Positions 13,486 to 22,083 of a stretch of 64,000 nt of DNA are shown here, piece by piece; the stretch's first letter is position 1, and every line of letters begins with the position of its first letter. The notes below the pieces were generated by a model. The model did no database searches and had not been told where the DNA came from. It saw only the letters and a program-made list of their open reading frames with translations. Origin of the DNA: Synechococcus sp. JA-3-3Ab (GTDB lineage Bacteria > Cyanobacteriota > Cyanobacteriia > Thermostichales > Thermostichaceae); contig NC_007775.1 in NCBI RefSeq assembly GCF_000013205.1, forward strand, positions 1 through 64,000. Direction: 5' to 3'. Both the position numbers and the translations under genes were made by a program.

Positions 13486-14220
13486 TTAGATGCTGGCGAA
13501 CCCTTCAGGCAGTGGCTTTTTTCTTTCTAAAACGGGCTTATCTGCCTTCAATAACCACTGTGCCCTGGCCGAAAGCTTTTTGAAAAAGGGATCCGAGAGG
13601 ATACTTTTTTCTTCTAGCTGTGGGATCCACACATGTTGCCTCTTGGGATCGCTTTGGATCTCGATTTTGCTCGAAGTGAGCAAGTGATCAGTTAATCTCG
13701 CCGAGATCTCTGACCAGTCGATTTCCTGCCCTAAGTAGAAGCTATGTTGCTCAAGAACGCAACCGATAATCTTGCTTAGGAGATCGTCCTCTACGGGTTT
13801 GAAAAAGCAGTTGTCGTGAATGTAGATTTGGTGGACAACTCTATTTCCAAGCCTCTCTTGGTCGACAACAAGAAAGTCTTTGCCTTCAAATCGGATTTCT
13901 AATTCATAGGCGACGGCATCAGTTAGCAAATATTCAGTAAAATGTTTGGAAAAATTTTCTCGGCAAAGTTTCTGAATAGGAGACTGTTCTAGGCATCTTA
14001 CACGATCCGATAGTCCTTCTAAATCTGGAGAGCAGGCCAGCAATAAAACATTATCCTGATACTCTCCATAAATCTTTGAATACCAGATCGCGCCGACGTT
14101 TTTAAATGGCTCTAAAATGACTCGCAAAGACACACTTGCGCCGCTGAGAGATAGGTTGGGGTAGCTAAGCTGGGTGAGCCGTTGCCGCGACCACCAGTCT
14201 TGAAGCTGCAGGTCGATCAT
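13486..14220 (-). CDS. Unknown protein, AT-rich last gene of the GUN4 block
   Basis: A 244-residue protein with no signal peptide, membrane span or recognised motif. It is rich in Glu, Leu and Ser with an acidic middle and a basic C-terminal end. The ATG at 14220 overlaps the stop of the upstream DUF1995 gene as ATGA, which implies translational coupling. The frame continues upstream to 14253. Base composition is visibly more AT-rich than its neighbours (for example 13915-14000), suggesting later acquisition or relaxed selection. Confidence 0.65.
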   Translation of the reverse strand: MIDLQLQDWWSRQRLTQLSYPNLSLSGASVSLRVILEPFKNVGAIWYSKIYGEYQDNVLLLACSPDLEGLSDRVRCLEQSPIQKLCRENFSKHFTEYLLTDAVAYELEIRFEGKDFLVVDQERLGNRVVHQIYIHDNCFFKPVEDDLLSKIIGCVLEQHSFYLGQEIDWSEISARLTDHLLTSSKIEIQSDPKRQHVWIPQLEEKSILSDPFFKKLSARAQWLLKADKPVLERKKPLPEGFASI

Positions 14221-14990
14221 GGGATCCCGCCCAGCCAGCGCCGCCAGCTCCACCAGGGATCCCCTCTCTTGCTGGCCCTGAACAGCTCGGCCACTTCTTC
14301 GCCGCTGGGCCGAGCCCTAAAGGTTTTGAGGACGCTGTAGAGGCCGGGCTCTTCCTGCTGCCACACGCTCCAGGGATCCGGGTAGGCGCGAAACAGGGCT
14401 CCTTCTACCAGCGAGCGCAGGTAGTAGCTGGTCTCAAAGGTGCTCAGGAAGCGTTGCCGCAGCCGGCGCCCGGCCAACCCCACCCCCACTGCGGCGGCAT
14501 CCTGAAGTTGCGGGTTGAGGAGAACGACGGGCTTGGGATCCCGGCCTTTGGCCGCCAGCCCAGAGGGATCGCCGCCGCTCACCAACTGGCAAACCCGCTC
14601 CACCTGATCCAGGCTGTAAACCGCCGGCATCACGAACAGGACACTTTGTTCTGGCGTAGGTTGGGTGCGGGCAGTCAGGCTCTGCAGTTGGATCCCGTCG
14701 GGGAGGGATCCCCATTCCCGCTGGGCCAGGGCCGCTCCGCCGGCATCGCTGAACAACACCAAAGCCGGTGGCGGCACCAACTCCAAAAATGGACGAGCCA
14801 AGACTTCCGGCTTGATGTCGGGGGCCAGGATCTCGATGAGCAAGCGGCGGTATCCCGCTTGCAGGGCCAGGCGTGTGGCCTGGATGGCCTGCTCGCAGGC
14901 TTGGGCCAGATCGCCGGGCAGGTGGGGAAATTGGGTCAGTTGCAGTTGCTCGGCCACAGTCCAATCCAACTTAGATTCAATAAGATTCAA
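14217..14990 (-). CDS. DUF1995 family protein
   Basis: About 257 residues. The start of the family, ACEQAIQATRLALQAGYRRLLIEI, lies near residue 24 and is followed by domains typical of DUF1995 proteins, with LLNPQLQD near 177. Plant relatives such as LPA3 assist photosystem II assembly, so a photosystem role is likely but inferred. The start is uncertain: the frame runs upstream into the GUN4 gene, and I chose the TTG at 14990 just after its stop. Its stop overlaps the next gene's ATG. Confidence 0.65.
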   Translation of the reverse strand: MNLIESKLDWTVAEQLQLTQFPHLPGDLAQACEQAIQATRLALQAGYRRLLIEILAPDIKPEVLARPFLELVPPPALVLFSDAGGAALAQREWGSLPDGIQLQSLTARTQPTPEQSVLFVMPAVYSLDQVERVCQLVSGGDPSGLAAKGRDPKPVVLLNPQLQDAAAVGVGLAGRRLRQRFLSTFETSYYLRSLVEGALFRAYPDPWSVWQQEEPGLYSVLKTFRARPSGEEVAELFRASKRGDPWWSWRRWLGGIP

Positions 14991-14997
14991 AAGACGC

Positions 14998-15462
14998 TCA
15001 GCCGGATAGGTCTTCCCAAGCTCTGTGGGTAAGCAGCTCCTCCAGCACCCGCACCCCCCGCAGTTGGTTGGAAAGGGGCAGGTGGCCCTTGGGAGCGGAC
15101 AGATCCCAGGTGAACTCGTCGGGATAGCGAGTCCAGTGGTAGCCTTGCTTCCAGCCAATCAGCGGCCAGAGGCGCTCCCAGTTGCGGTTGACCCCCAGCC
15201 AGAGTTGCCGCTGCACCGAGTAGCCGAAGCGATCCCCGGAGGCCGCCCGCCACAGGCCATCGATGGTGCGCAGATCCTCTGCCGGGATCCGGCTCACCTC
15301 GGAAAAGTACAGCCAGCCCCGCCGCGCCGCCCCCTCCCCCGCCGCCCGGCACAGCAGTTGCAGGCTCAGCCGATCCGCTTCCAGCCAAGCTCCCGCCGCT
15401 AACAACTCCTGCAAAGGCCGGTAGTCGATGTTCAGGGCTGAAATCAGAGGGACTGTCACCAT
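14998..15462 (-). CDS. gun4: GUN4-domain protein
   Basis: GUN4 binds protoporphyrin IX and Mg-protoporphyrin and stimulates Mg-chelatase in chlorophyll synthesis. The 154 residues are almost only the GUN4 core: [20 protein letters not shown] at the start, [22 protein letters not shown], the [11 protein letters not shown] motif and NQLRGVRV. The N-terminal helical-repeat domain of canonical cyanobacterial GUN4 is missing. The ATG at 15462 was chosen because the longer frame has no family similarity. It lies 50 bases downstream of a membrane-protein gene on the same strand. Confidence 0.85.
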   Translation of the reverse strand: MVTVPLISALNIDYRPLQELLAAGAWLEADRLSLQLLCRAAGEGAARRGWLYFSEVSRIPAEDLRTIDGLWRAASGDRFGYSVQRQLWLGVNRNWERLWPLIGWKQGYHWTRYPDEFTWDLSAPKGHLPLSNQLRGVRVLEELLTHRAWEDLSG

Positions 15463-15512
15463 TGCCGTTGCAAAGGGTTTCTTTCGAATTCTAGTCCCTG
15501 TCGGCCAGCCCC

Positions 15513-16040
15513 TCAGCTTTCGGGCGGGTACTGGGGCGGATTCCCAAAGAGGATGCGATAGCCAATATAGGCCACCCCCAACAACCCCGCCAGGATCCAC
15601 AGAAAGGCCGAAAAGGGTAGGTAAGAGAAAAAGACAACATAGACCCGGCGGCTGAGCCAAGAGAGGATGAGATAGACCGCCGCCAAAATGCTGATCCCTT
15701 GCAAGGTGCGGAAAGCCGGCACCCGCGAGAGGGGCATGCGCTGCCGTGCCACCCAGATGGAGCTAAGGAAATAGTAGGGAGGCACCAGCAACAAGAACAT
15801 ATCCGCCTGCTTGACCACCGCCTGCCAGCCGGCCGTGTTGGTGGCATAGGCCAAGTAACCGGCCCAGAGGACAAGGCTTGCCGCTGCTAAGCCAATGTTC
15901 AAGCTGAGCAAAAAAGGCTCTTCCCACTGCCCTGGGATCCAGTGGCAGAGAACCCAAACCAACCAAGGAGCTGCAAAGAGCAGGATGGCAATCGTTAAGC
16001 CGTTGGCGTTGAGCTGGGTAAAAAATGTTTCCAGGGTCAT
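15513..16040 (-). CDS. Polytopic membrane protein, unknown function
   Basis: The 175-residue protein has about five hydrophobic spans (near residues 15-33, 45-65, 78-97, 112-130 and 138-160). Residues PGQWEEPF and SRRVYVVFF lie between them. No catalytic motif is visible. It looks like a conserved cyanobacterial inner-membrane protein of unknown role. It heads a same-strand block with GUN4 and DUF1995, so a photosynthetic role is possible. Confidence 0.7.
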   Translation of the reverse strand: MTLETFFTQLNANGLTIAILLFAAPWLVWVLCHWIPGQWEEPFLLSLNIGLAAASLVLWAGYLAYATNTAGWQAVVKQADMFLLLVPPYYFLSSIWVARQRMPLSRVPAFRTLQGISILAAVYLILSWLSRRVYVVFFSYLPFSAFLWILAGLLGVAYIGYRILFGNPPQYPPES

Positions 16041-16200
16041 GACGGCTGAGGGGACGGGAGGTCACTTTCAAAAATAGTAGTGTAGTCCCATCCCTCACCA
16101 GAATCCGTAAGTAATACCCTGAAAAATTACAGCCAAAACATTGCATCCTCGCTGGGTCAGGGTTTCCGGGCGCGCGAAACGGGATCCTTTTGCTAGGGCA

Positions 16201-16965
16201 CTACTGAGTACATCTGGAGGGATCCCGCAGGGCACCCACAAAGTGATAGGGGGGCAGGGACTCGCTCCAGTCCAATTGCCAGTGGGGGTGTGCTGCTACC
16301 CAGGTTTGGGCGAGCTGGGCTGCCATTTCCCGTTCGGCAGGGGTGAGCAAGAAGTAAAGCCGCAGGACTTCTCCCGGCTGCGGATCCCCTCTTTGCACTG
16401 GCCAGGTAGAAGGCCAAAGCTGCTGCAGGGCCGCCAGCTCCTGTTCTTGCCGCTCTTGGGCCTGTCGTTGCTGGAGATAGGCTTGTTTGCGGGCCAACAG
16501 ATAGGCTGTGCCGCTGGGAGCGGGTTGGGGATCCGGGGGGGGCTGGGGCGACAGTTTTCCTTTCAGGCAGTACTCGGCTCTTCCCCCGATGGCCGCGAGG
16601 GCCTGTTCGTACTCCGCCTGCTGGGCCAATAGGTGGGATCCCAGCTTTTCGGCTGAGAGAAAGCAGGTGCCAAAGCGCAGGGGCAGCAGCGGCATCTGGG
16701 CAAACAGCCGGCAGATCACCTGGTCGTGGCGCAGGGCAGAACGCAGCAGCACCTCATCCGAAGCCTGCAGCGACGCAGGATCCGGCATCGGCTCCACAGC
16801 AGCGGCAATTCGGCCTCCTGTGGGAGAAAACACCTGCAGCGGCCCGCGGATCCCTTGAGTTTGTTGAATGAAATGCCAAAGCGGCGCGTCTGGCATCGGC
16901 AAGAAGGCATAGGTGTAAAGGGGGCTGCCGGCGCTCTGTTCGCTGGGTTCCGGTAAAACTGGCAT
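16201..16965 (-). CDS. GvpF/GvpL-family gas vesicle protein homologue
   Basis: The 254-residue protein shows family hallmarks: YTYAF near residue 16, LLPLRFGTCF near 95, an EYCLKGKL segment near 130 and the C-terminal SLPPYHFVG motif near 240. GvpF/L proteins are minor or chaperone-like components of gas vesicle assembly. No gvpA, gvpN or gvpK gene is nearby, so it is an orphan in this window. A second role or a remnant cluster is possible. Confidence 0.75.
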   Translation of the reverse strand: MPVLPEPSEQSAGSPLYTYAFLPMPDAPLWHFIQQTQGIRGPLQVFSPTGGRIAAAVEPMPDPASLQASDEVLLRSALRHDQVICRLFAQMPLLPLRFGTCFLSAEKLGSHLLAQQAEYEQALAAIGGRAEYCLKGKLSPQPPPDPQPAPSGTAYLLARKQAYLQQRQAQERQEQELAALQQLWPSTWPVQRGDPQPGEVLRLYFLLTPAEREMAAQLAQTWVAAHPHWQLDWSESLPPYHFVGALRDPSRCTQ

Positions 16966-17165
16966 TGGCTCGGATCGAGGCGTAGACTTTTCCTCTCAGT
17001 CTAAGCAAACTTGCTGGCGCTTTTTGCCCTGGGGGGCTGCTACTGGCGACCTGAAGATGCGGTAGACTAACCTGGCAGGGTTTTTCAGGTCTGGGGTGTT
17101 CAGGGCCGCAAGGCTGCCGGGGGGTAGGTGGGATCCTCTCTCTCCGTGCCTCTACAGGTAAAACT

Positions 17166-17786
17166 ATGACCAGCCGCTCAGACTTCAAACCCTTGGAAAC
17201 CTTTCAAAAAGAAGAGATCGAACGCTTGCGGGATCTGCTTCCCGCTTCTCTCCGGGCCTTGATCCGCGTTGTCCCCCACTCGGGAGGTGAGGCCCTGTTG
17301 TTCTCCCGCCGCAAGGCCCCTTGGCAGCCGCAGGGCATCATTGCCATCGATTTTCGCCGCTGGCAAGGGATCCCGCAGCCGCAGCGGGATCTGCTGTTTT
17401 TGCGGGAGGTGGGCTGGTTCGACAACCGCAACTGGCTACAGCCGGGGTTTTACCAGTCGCTGGCCTTGCTTGGTGGCATCACCACCGTGGCAGAGCTCTC
17501 TTTGCAGCACCCGTTTTCTGCCCTGTTGGCGGGGGGCATCACGGCGCTCTCGGTGCGGCAGATCTGGCAAAACCTGAATCGGGAGAGCGCCCATTTCGAT
17601 GCCGACGAGTTTGCCTTGCGCCGCGCCCAGTTCCGCGGCTACACCCGCCAAGAGGCAGCCCAACACCTAGCAGATGCCCTGGAGCAGGTTCTCAAGCTGG
17701 ATCCCACCGATATCCTGACGGCACTGCGGCTGCAGCGGCTGAGAACCATCGCCCGCAACCTCACCCCCTCACCTGGGAGCTCCTGA
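17166..17786 (+). CDS. DUF3318 family protein
   Basis: The 206-residue protein has conserved cyanobacterial features of DUF3318: EIERLRDLLPASLR near residue 17, WQPQGIIAIDFRRW near 53 and the loop REVGWFDNRNWL near 80. A glycine-rich hydrophobic segment (LLGGITTVAELS, LLAGGITALSV) could span the membrane or be buried. Function unknown. The last 18 bases overlap the end of surE on the opposite strand. Confidence 0.78.
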   Translation: MTSRSDFKPLETFQKEEIERLRDLLPASLRALIRVVPHSGGEALLFSRRKAPWQPQGIIAIDFRRWQGIPQPQRDLLFLREVGWFDNRNWLQPGFYQSLALLGGITTVAELSLQHPFSALLAGGITALSVRQIWQNLNRESAHFDADEFALRRAQFRGYTRQEAAQHLADALEQVLKLDPTDILTALRLQRLRTIARNLTPSPGSS

Positions 17787-18500
17787 GCACAGGTGCACCT
17801 GGGTGATGGCGATCCGACCGGAGAAGCAGATATCGGTATCGGTCTGGGGATCGCGGGCTCGCTCTGCGTAGCGCCCCTGGTAGCGAAACCACAGCGATGC
17901 CAAGCCTTCCCCCTCTGCTTCTACGGCGTAATCGAGTGGCAGCGGCTGCGTGCAGAGGGGGCAGTAAACTCGCTCCGGCAAAGGGGATCCCGGTGGCAGG
18001 TGGGGCAAGTTGACATTCCAGAAGGAGCCGGCTGGCAGGGGTTGTTCCATCAGCTCGGCCAGGATCTCCCGCGTCCACCGCTGGGCCTGCTCCCAATCGA
18101 TGGGTTGGCTCCCTGCCCGATACTGGGAAATGGCGATCCCTCCGATCCCACGCAGCGCCGCCTCCCGCACCGCCGCCACCGTGCCGGACAAGTACACATC
18201 CGATCCCAGATTCCCTCCCTCGTTGATGCCAGAAAGCACCCAATCCACGGCAGGGGCGAGCTTAAACAGGGCCACCCGCACACAGTCGGCAGGGGATCCC
18301 TCGACGGCAAAGGTGCGCTCGCCGCGGGCCCAGGCGCGAAAGGGCCGCCCCGTCGTTACCTGGTGGCTACAGCCGGAAATCGGCTGGTGGGGGGCCACAA
18401 TCCAGCAGTTTTCCTCGGCAACGAGAGCGCTGAGGGCCAGTCTGAGGTGTGCCAGCCCCGCCGCCTCGATGCCATCATCGTTGGTCAGCAATACCTTCAT
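17769..18500 (-). CDS. surE: 5'-nucleotidase SurE
   Basis: SurE dephosphorylates nucleoside monophosphates and is named for survival in stationary phase. The N-terminal MKVLLTNDDGIEAAGL carries the metal-binding Asp pair, and SGINEGGNLG, ending the nucleotide site, is near residue 90. The residues PISGCSHQVT near 40 complete the active site. At 243 residues it is near family length (about 250). Confidence 0.93.
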   Translation of the reverse strand: MKVLLTNDDGIEAAGLAHLRLALSALVAEENCWIVAPHQPISGCSHQVTTGRPFRAWARGERTFAVEGSPADCVRVALFKLAPAVDWVLSGINEGGNLGSDVYLSGTVAAVREAALRGIGGIAISQYRAGSQPIDWEQAQRWTREILAELMEQPLPAGSFWNVNLPHLPPGSPLPERVYCPLCTQPLPLDYAVEAEGEGLASLWFRYQGRYAERARDPQTDTDICFSGRIAITQVHLCSGAPR

Positions 18501-18688
18501 CTGAATTCCTCTACCGGCAATTCCTGGGTTAGCCTAAATCGCAAATCTCCGTTGGGATCCAAATCTGGAGATCTGAAGTGCAAAGGCAAGGCGGATCCCG
18601 TTCTTCTTCTAACCTATCCCTAAGGGGTTGGCGTCTCCTGCGCCGCAGCCCTCGACCCATGACCATGAACTGATACCGGAGGATTGCC

Positions 18689-19720
18689 ATGACCACACGG
18701 GTAGCCATCAACGGATTTGGCCGCATTGGCCGGTCGTTTTTGCGGGCGCTGCTCTCCCAGCCGGGGCGAGGGCTGGAGGTGGTGGCGGTTAATGATCTCA
18801 CCGAGCCGGAGAACTTGGCCTACTTGCTGCAATTTGACTCCGCCTACGGGCGCCTGCCCCAGACGGTGAGCGTTGTGGATGGCCACCTGCAAGTCGGCAG
18901 CCACAAGATCCGGGTTCTGGCAGAACGGGATCCGGCGCAACTGCCCTGGAAAGACCTCGGGGTTGACCTGGTGATAGAGTCCACCGGCCTGTTTACCAAG
19001 CGGGAGGGGGCGGCCAAACACCTAGAAGCCGGCGCCAAGAAAGTGATCATCTCCGCCCCTGCCAAAGGCGCCGACCTGACGGTGGTGATGAGGGTTAACG
19101 ACGACCAGTACGACCCAGAGCGGCACCATATCGTCTCCAACGCCTCCTGCACCACCAACTGTCTGGCGCCGCTGGCCAAGGTCTTGCTGGATCGCTTCGG
19201 CATCGAGACGGGCTTTCTCACCACCTGCCACGCTTACACCGCCACCCAGGCCATTGTGGATCGCCCGGATCCCAAGGACTATCGCCGGGGCCGCTCGGCG
19301 GCGGTGTCGATTGTGCCTTCCACCACTGGGGCAGCTACGGCAGTTGCCGAGGTTTTGCCTGCCCTGAAAGGGAAGATGGACGGCCTGGCGCTGCGGGTGC
19401 CCACCCTAACCGGCTCGATTGTGGACTTTGTCGTGCGCACCGAGCAGCCTATCACCAAAGAGGCGGTCAACCAAGCCTTTGTGGAGGCAGCAGAAGGGCC
19501 GATGCGCGGTATCCTGGCCATTGCCCCGCCGCACATTGTCTCGGCCGATATCATCGGCGATCCCCATTCTTCGATTGTGGATCTGGAGTCGACGATGACG
19601 CTGGGGGATCGCACCGTGAAGGTGCTCTCCTGGTACGACAACGAGTACGGCTATGCCTCGCGGCTGGTGGATCTGGCGGCGAAAATGGCGGCTGCGCTAA
19701 AGAGCTCAATCCCAGCCTAG
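18689..19720 (+). CDS. gap: Glyceraldehyde-3-phosphate dehydrogenase, type I
   Basis: The enzyme oxidises glyceraldehyde-3-phosphate with phosphate and NAD(P). It shows the Rossmann motif INGFGRIGR, Asp after the second strand (VVAVND), the catalytic Cys in SNASCTTNCLAP near residue 152 and WYDNEYGYA near 315. The residues preceding KDYRRGR read DRPDP, with Pro at the position that favours NAD; the photosynthetic NADP-using Gap2 type usually has Ser there. It is therefore more likely a glycolytic Gap1/Gap3 enzyme. Length 343. Its end overlaps folK by 15 bases on the opposite strand. Confidence 0.92.
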   Translation: MTTRVAINGFGRIGRSFLRALLSQPGRGLEVVAVNDLTEPENLAYLLQFDSAYGRLPQTVSVVDGHLQVGSHKIRVLAERDPAQLPWKDLGVDLVIESTGLFTKREGAAKHLEAGAKKVIISAPAKGADLTVVMRVNDDQYDPERHHIVSNASCTTNCLAPLAKVLLDRFGIETGFLTTCHAYTATQAIVDRPDPKDYRRGRSAAVSIVPSTTGAATAVAEVLPALKGKMDGLALRVPTLTGSIVDFVVRTEQPITKEAVNQAFVEAAEGPMRGILAIAPPHIVSADIIGDPHSSIVDLESTMTLGDRTVKVLSWYDNEYGYASRLVDLAAKMAAALKSSIPA

Positions 19721-20212
19721 GTCAGTGCGCTCCAGCCAGGAGCTATCCAGGGCAGCCAGCGCCTCAGCTGCGGCTATGCCGGTTTCGGGGTGGCGCCAAT
19801 GGGGAGCAATCTCGCACAGCGGGGCCAGGACAAAAGGGCGCTCCATCATGCGAGGGTGGGGCAGGGTTAGCTCAGGGCTCTTCAGGATCCGGTTGCCCAT
19901 TGCCAGCAGATCCAAGTCCAGGGTCCTGGCCTCCCAGCGGATGCGCCGCACTCGCCCTGCCTCCTGCTCGATGGCCAGCAGCGCCCTCAGCAACTCCAGG
20001 GGCGATTGGTAAGGGGGAAAGGGATCCAACGCCACCACAGCATTGAGGTAGTCGGGCTGGCCGGGTGGCCCCCCTTGGGCGGGGCTGCGGTAGAGGCTGG
20101 AGCGAGCCACCACCTGGCCCAACCTGAGCAACTTCTGCCCAGCCGAGCGCAATTGCTGCAGCGGATCCCCTAGGTTGCTGCCCAGGGCAATGTAGGCTAG
20201 GTCGGGCTGCAT
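19706..20212 (-). CDS. folK: Hydroxymethyldihydropterin pyrophosphokinase FolK
   Basis: FolK transfers pyrophosphate from ATP to 6-hydroxymethyl-7,8-dihydropterin in folate synthesis. The start LAYIALGSNLGD and the signature RTLDLDLLAMG near residue 95, with LTLPHPRM near 115, are complete. The protein has 168 residues. It is the last gene of the folP-folB-folK group, 6 bases beyond folB. Confidence 0.94.
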   Translation of the reverse strand: MQPDLAYIALGSNLGDPLQQLRSAGQKLLRLGQVVARSSLYRSPAQGGPPGQPDYLNAVVALDPFPPYQSPLELLRALLAIEQEAGRVRRIRWEARTLDLDLLAMGNRILKSPELTLPHPRMMERPFVLAPLCEIAPHWRHPETGIAAAEALAALDSSWLERTDLGWD

Positions 20213-20218
20213 CGAGGG

Positions 20219-20590
20219 TTAGCTATTGGAAGAACGGTGGCGGACAATCTCCACGTAGACATCGTCGAACAAACCGGGCAGGGGGGCTTGCGGCTTGTGC
20301 ACCCGCACCGTCAGGGCTTCCACCTGGGGATAGCTTTGCCACAGCCGCTCAGCAATCCGGTCTGCCAACGTCTCAATCAACCGGTAGCGCTGCTGGGTCA
20401 CCTCTTCCCGCACTGCCTCGTACACCTGGGCGTAGTCCACGGTGTGGGCCAAGTCATCCTCTTGGGGAACCAAGGCAAGCTGCAGCTCCACATCCACTAC
20501 AAAGCGCGCCCCCAACAGGGCCTCCTCAGGACGATAGCCGTGGTGGGCATGGAAGCTAAGACCCCGCAGCACCAGCCTAGTTTGGCTCAC
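20219..20590 (-). CDS. folB: Dihydroneopterin aldolase FolB
   Basis: FolB cleaves 7,8-dihydroneopterin to hydroxymethyldihydropterin. The start LVLRGLSFHAHHGYRPEE, the segment TVDYAQVYEAV near residue 48, and ETLADRIAERL near 73 match the family. The length is 123. It overlaps the end of folP by 14 bases and precedes folK, giving three consecutive folate steps. Confidence 0.94.
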   Translation of the reverse strand: MSQTRLVLRGLSFHAHHGYRPEEALLGARFVVDVELQLALVPQEDDLAHTVDYAQVYEAVREEVTQQRYRLIETLADRIAERLWQSYPQVEALTVRVHKPQAPLPGLFDDVYVEIVRHRSSNS

Positions 20591-21446
20591 AGTGCAGCCC
20601 TTCCCAAGCCGCTAGAGCGGAGACATGAGCAGGGACGTTGTGCGCCCGCACCAGGGTAGCGCCCCGGCTGGCGGCAAAGAGGTGCACGGCTACGCTGGCG
20701 CTATCCCGCTCTTTGGGCACAGCAATGCCGGAAAGCTGGCCAACAAAACTTTTGCGCGAGGCTCCCACCAGCACCGGGTAGCCATAGGCCACCAGCCGCG
20801 GCAGCGCTCTGAGGAGGGCAATGTTCTGCTCGGCGGTTTTGGCAAAGCCCAGGCCGGGATCCAAAACCACGCTGGGAACACCGGCTGCCAGGGCCCGTTC
20901 CGCTTGATCCTTGAGAAACCCAAAAACTTCTCCCTCCAGATCCTCGTAGTGGGTAAGCTGCTGCATGGTGCGGGGCTCTCCCCGCATGTGCATGATGATT
21001 GCCGGCACCCCCTTCTCGGCACACAGCTGCATCATCTGCGGATCGCGCAGGCCGGTGACGTCATTAATCATGTGCGCTCCAGCCGCCAGAGCTGCCGCTG
21101 CCACCTCCGTTCGGCGCGTATCGACGCTGATGAGAATGCCGGATCCTTCTAGAGCCCGAATTACAGGCAAAACCCGGTCGCACTCCACCTCTACCGGCAC
21201 CGGCTCTGCCCCCGGACGGGTGGACTCGCCGCCGATATCCACAATCAAGGCCCCCGCCGCTGCCATGGCTCTGGCTGCCTGCACGGCAGCTTCCACGGAT
21301 CCCCACTGGCCGCCGTCGCTGAAGCTATCGGGGGTTACATTGAGTACCCCCATCACCGCCACACCCCGCCAGGAAAGGCAGTACCCCTCCGGTGTTTGTT
21401 CTGCCCCAGGCAGGGGACGGCGAGAGAGCAAGCTGGTAACGCCCAT
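20577..21446 (-). CDS. folP: Dihydropteroate synthase FolP
   Basis: FolP condenses hydroxymethyldihydropterin pyrophosphate with p-aminobenzoate. Motifs are GVLNVTPDSFSDGG near residue 33, DIGGESTRPGA near 70 and VLDPGLGFAKT near 195. The substrate-binding GASRKSF is near 228. The length of 289 is typical. First gene of the folate group. Confidence 0.95.
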   Translation of the reverse strand: MGVTSLLSRRPLPGAEQTPEGYCLSWRGVAVMGVLNVTPDSFSDGGQWGSVEAAVQAARAMAAAGALIVDIGGESTRPGAEPVPVEVECDRVLPVIRALEGSGILISVDTRRTEVAAAALAAGAHMINDVTGLRDPQMMQLCAEKGVPAIIMHMRGEPRTMQQLTHYEDLEGEVFGFLKDQAERALAAGVPSVVLDPGLGFAKTAEQNIALLRALPRLVAYGYPVLVGASRKSFVGQLSGIAVPKERDSASVAVHLFAASRGATLVRAHNVPAHVSALAAWEGLHCEPN

Positions 21447-21575
21447 AACTCCTGCAAGCTAATTCGCTGTCAGAGCAGCCGCCCCAGATAGGACCAGCGC
21501 GTGCCTAGCTGAATTCTAGAAGTAGGGAAGCGCAGGGGGCAGTAATCTATACAGATCCCTCGCTCCGTTTGTTTT

Positions 21576-21730
21576 GGGGTATTGCTAGGTGTCTCCCGTG
21601 AAGGGGAGGAGTGGCTGCGTGGCGCGGGCCGCGGTTGTGTATCTGCCTTGGTATGACCCTCAGTTGGTTGAGTGAGTGAGGGGAAACGTCACCTGAGGTC
21701 GGCAAAAAGCCATACCTAGGAGGGATCCCC
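21576..21730. ncRNA. Structured RNA candidate, possibly 6S RNA
   Basis: The 341-base gap between folP and the small peptide gene contains an extended hairpin. Pairings by eye: GGGG 21576-21579 with CCCC 21727-21730; CTAGGTGT 21585-21592 with ATACCTAG 21712-21719; GTGGCT 21611-21616 with AGCCAT 21708-21713 (alternative); GCCG 21628-21631 with CGGC 21700-21703; CCTTGG 21646-21651 with 21693-21698; CCCTCA 21657-21662 with TGAGGG 21677-21682. A side hairpin CTCCC/GGGAG sits at 21594-21608. A long rod with side bulge of about 155 bases resembles bacterial 6S RNA, which sequesters RNA polymerase. The strand is not decided. Confidence 0.4.
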
Positions 21731-21739
21731 TGCCAGCCT

Positions 21740-21762
21740 AAGGCCAAGGAGTAGCCTTAGCT
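21740..21762. other. Hairpin CTAAGGC/GCCTTAG
   Basis: A perfect 7-bp stem CTAAGGC/GCCTTAG encloses the 9-base loop CAAGGAGTA just after the RNA candidate, within about 21738-21760. No T-run follows on either strand, so it is a weak terminator candidate. Confidence 0.35.
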
Positions 21763-21787
21763 CGCAGAGGAACCCCTCCCGCTTGAG

Positions 21788-21892
21788 CTAAAACATGATG
21801 TCGTCTTCCGAACGACCCCAGATGCACCAGATGATGGAGGCAAAAATTGCTAGGTAAACCCAGGCCATCGGCCCGTATTGCAGCAGATCCAT
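21788..21892 (-). CDS. 34-residue single-span membrane peptide, PetN-like
   Basis: The peptide starts MDLLQYGPMAW, has one transmembrane helix (about residues 10-26) and ends WGRSEDDIMF. The MDxLxxG start and the WGR motif just after the helix lie at almost the same spacing as in PetN, the 29-residue cytochrome b6f subunit VIII. The C-terminal tail is longer and acidic. A ribosome-binding stretch AAGGGA lies about 8 bases upstream. It could be PetN itself, a divergent relative, or an unrelated peptide. Confidence 0.6.
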   Translation of the reverse strand: MDLLQYGPMAWVYLAIFASIIWCIWGRSEDDIMF

Positions 21893-22083
21893 CAATACAT
21901 CCCTTAAAGTACTTGTTTATCTAGTCCAATTATTGTGATGTTTCGTTACAGCGTCAACAGTTTTCTCAGGAAAACGGTTGCGTCAAGCAGACCCCTTGGA
22001 AGCAGGGATCCCTGGCTAGATAAGTCGTTTTGCCTAGAGGCACTGCTGAGAAACCACGGCTTGGCTGAATAGGCTAGGGAGTC

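Noticed and set aside
21547-21747. 66-residue minus-strand frame within the RNA candidate
   Set aside because: Codon use and composition are those of the paired RNA arms; no family or ribosome site.
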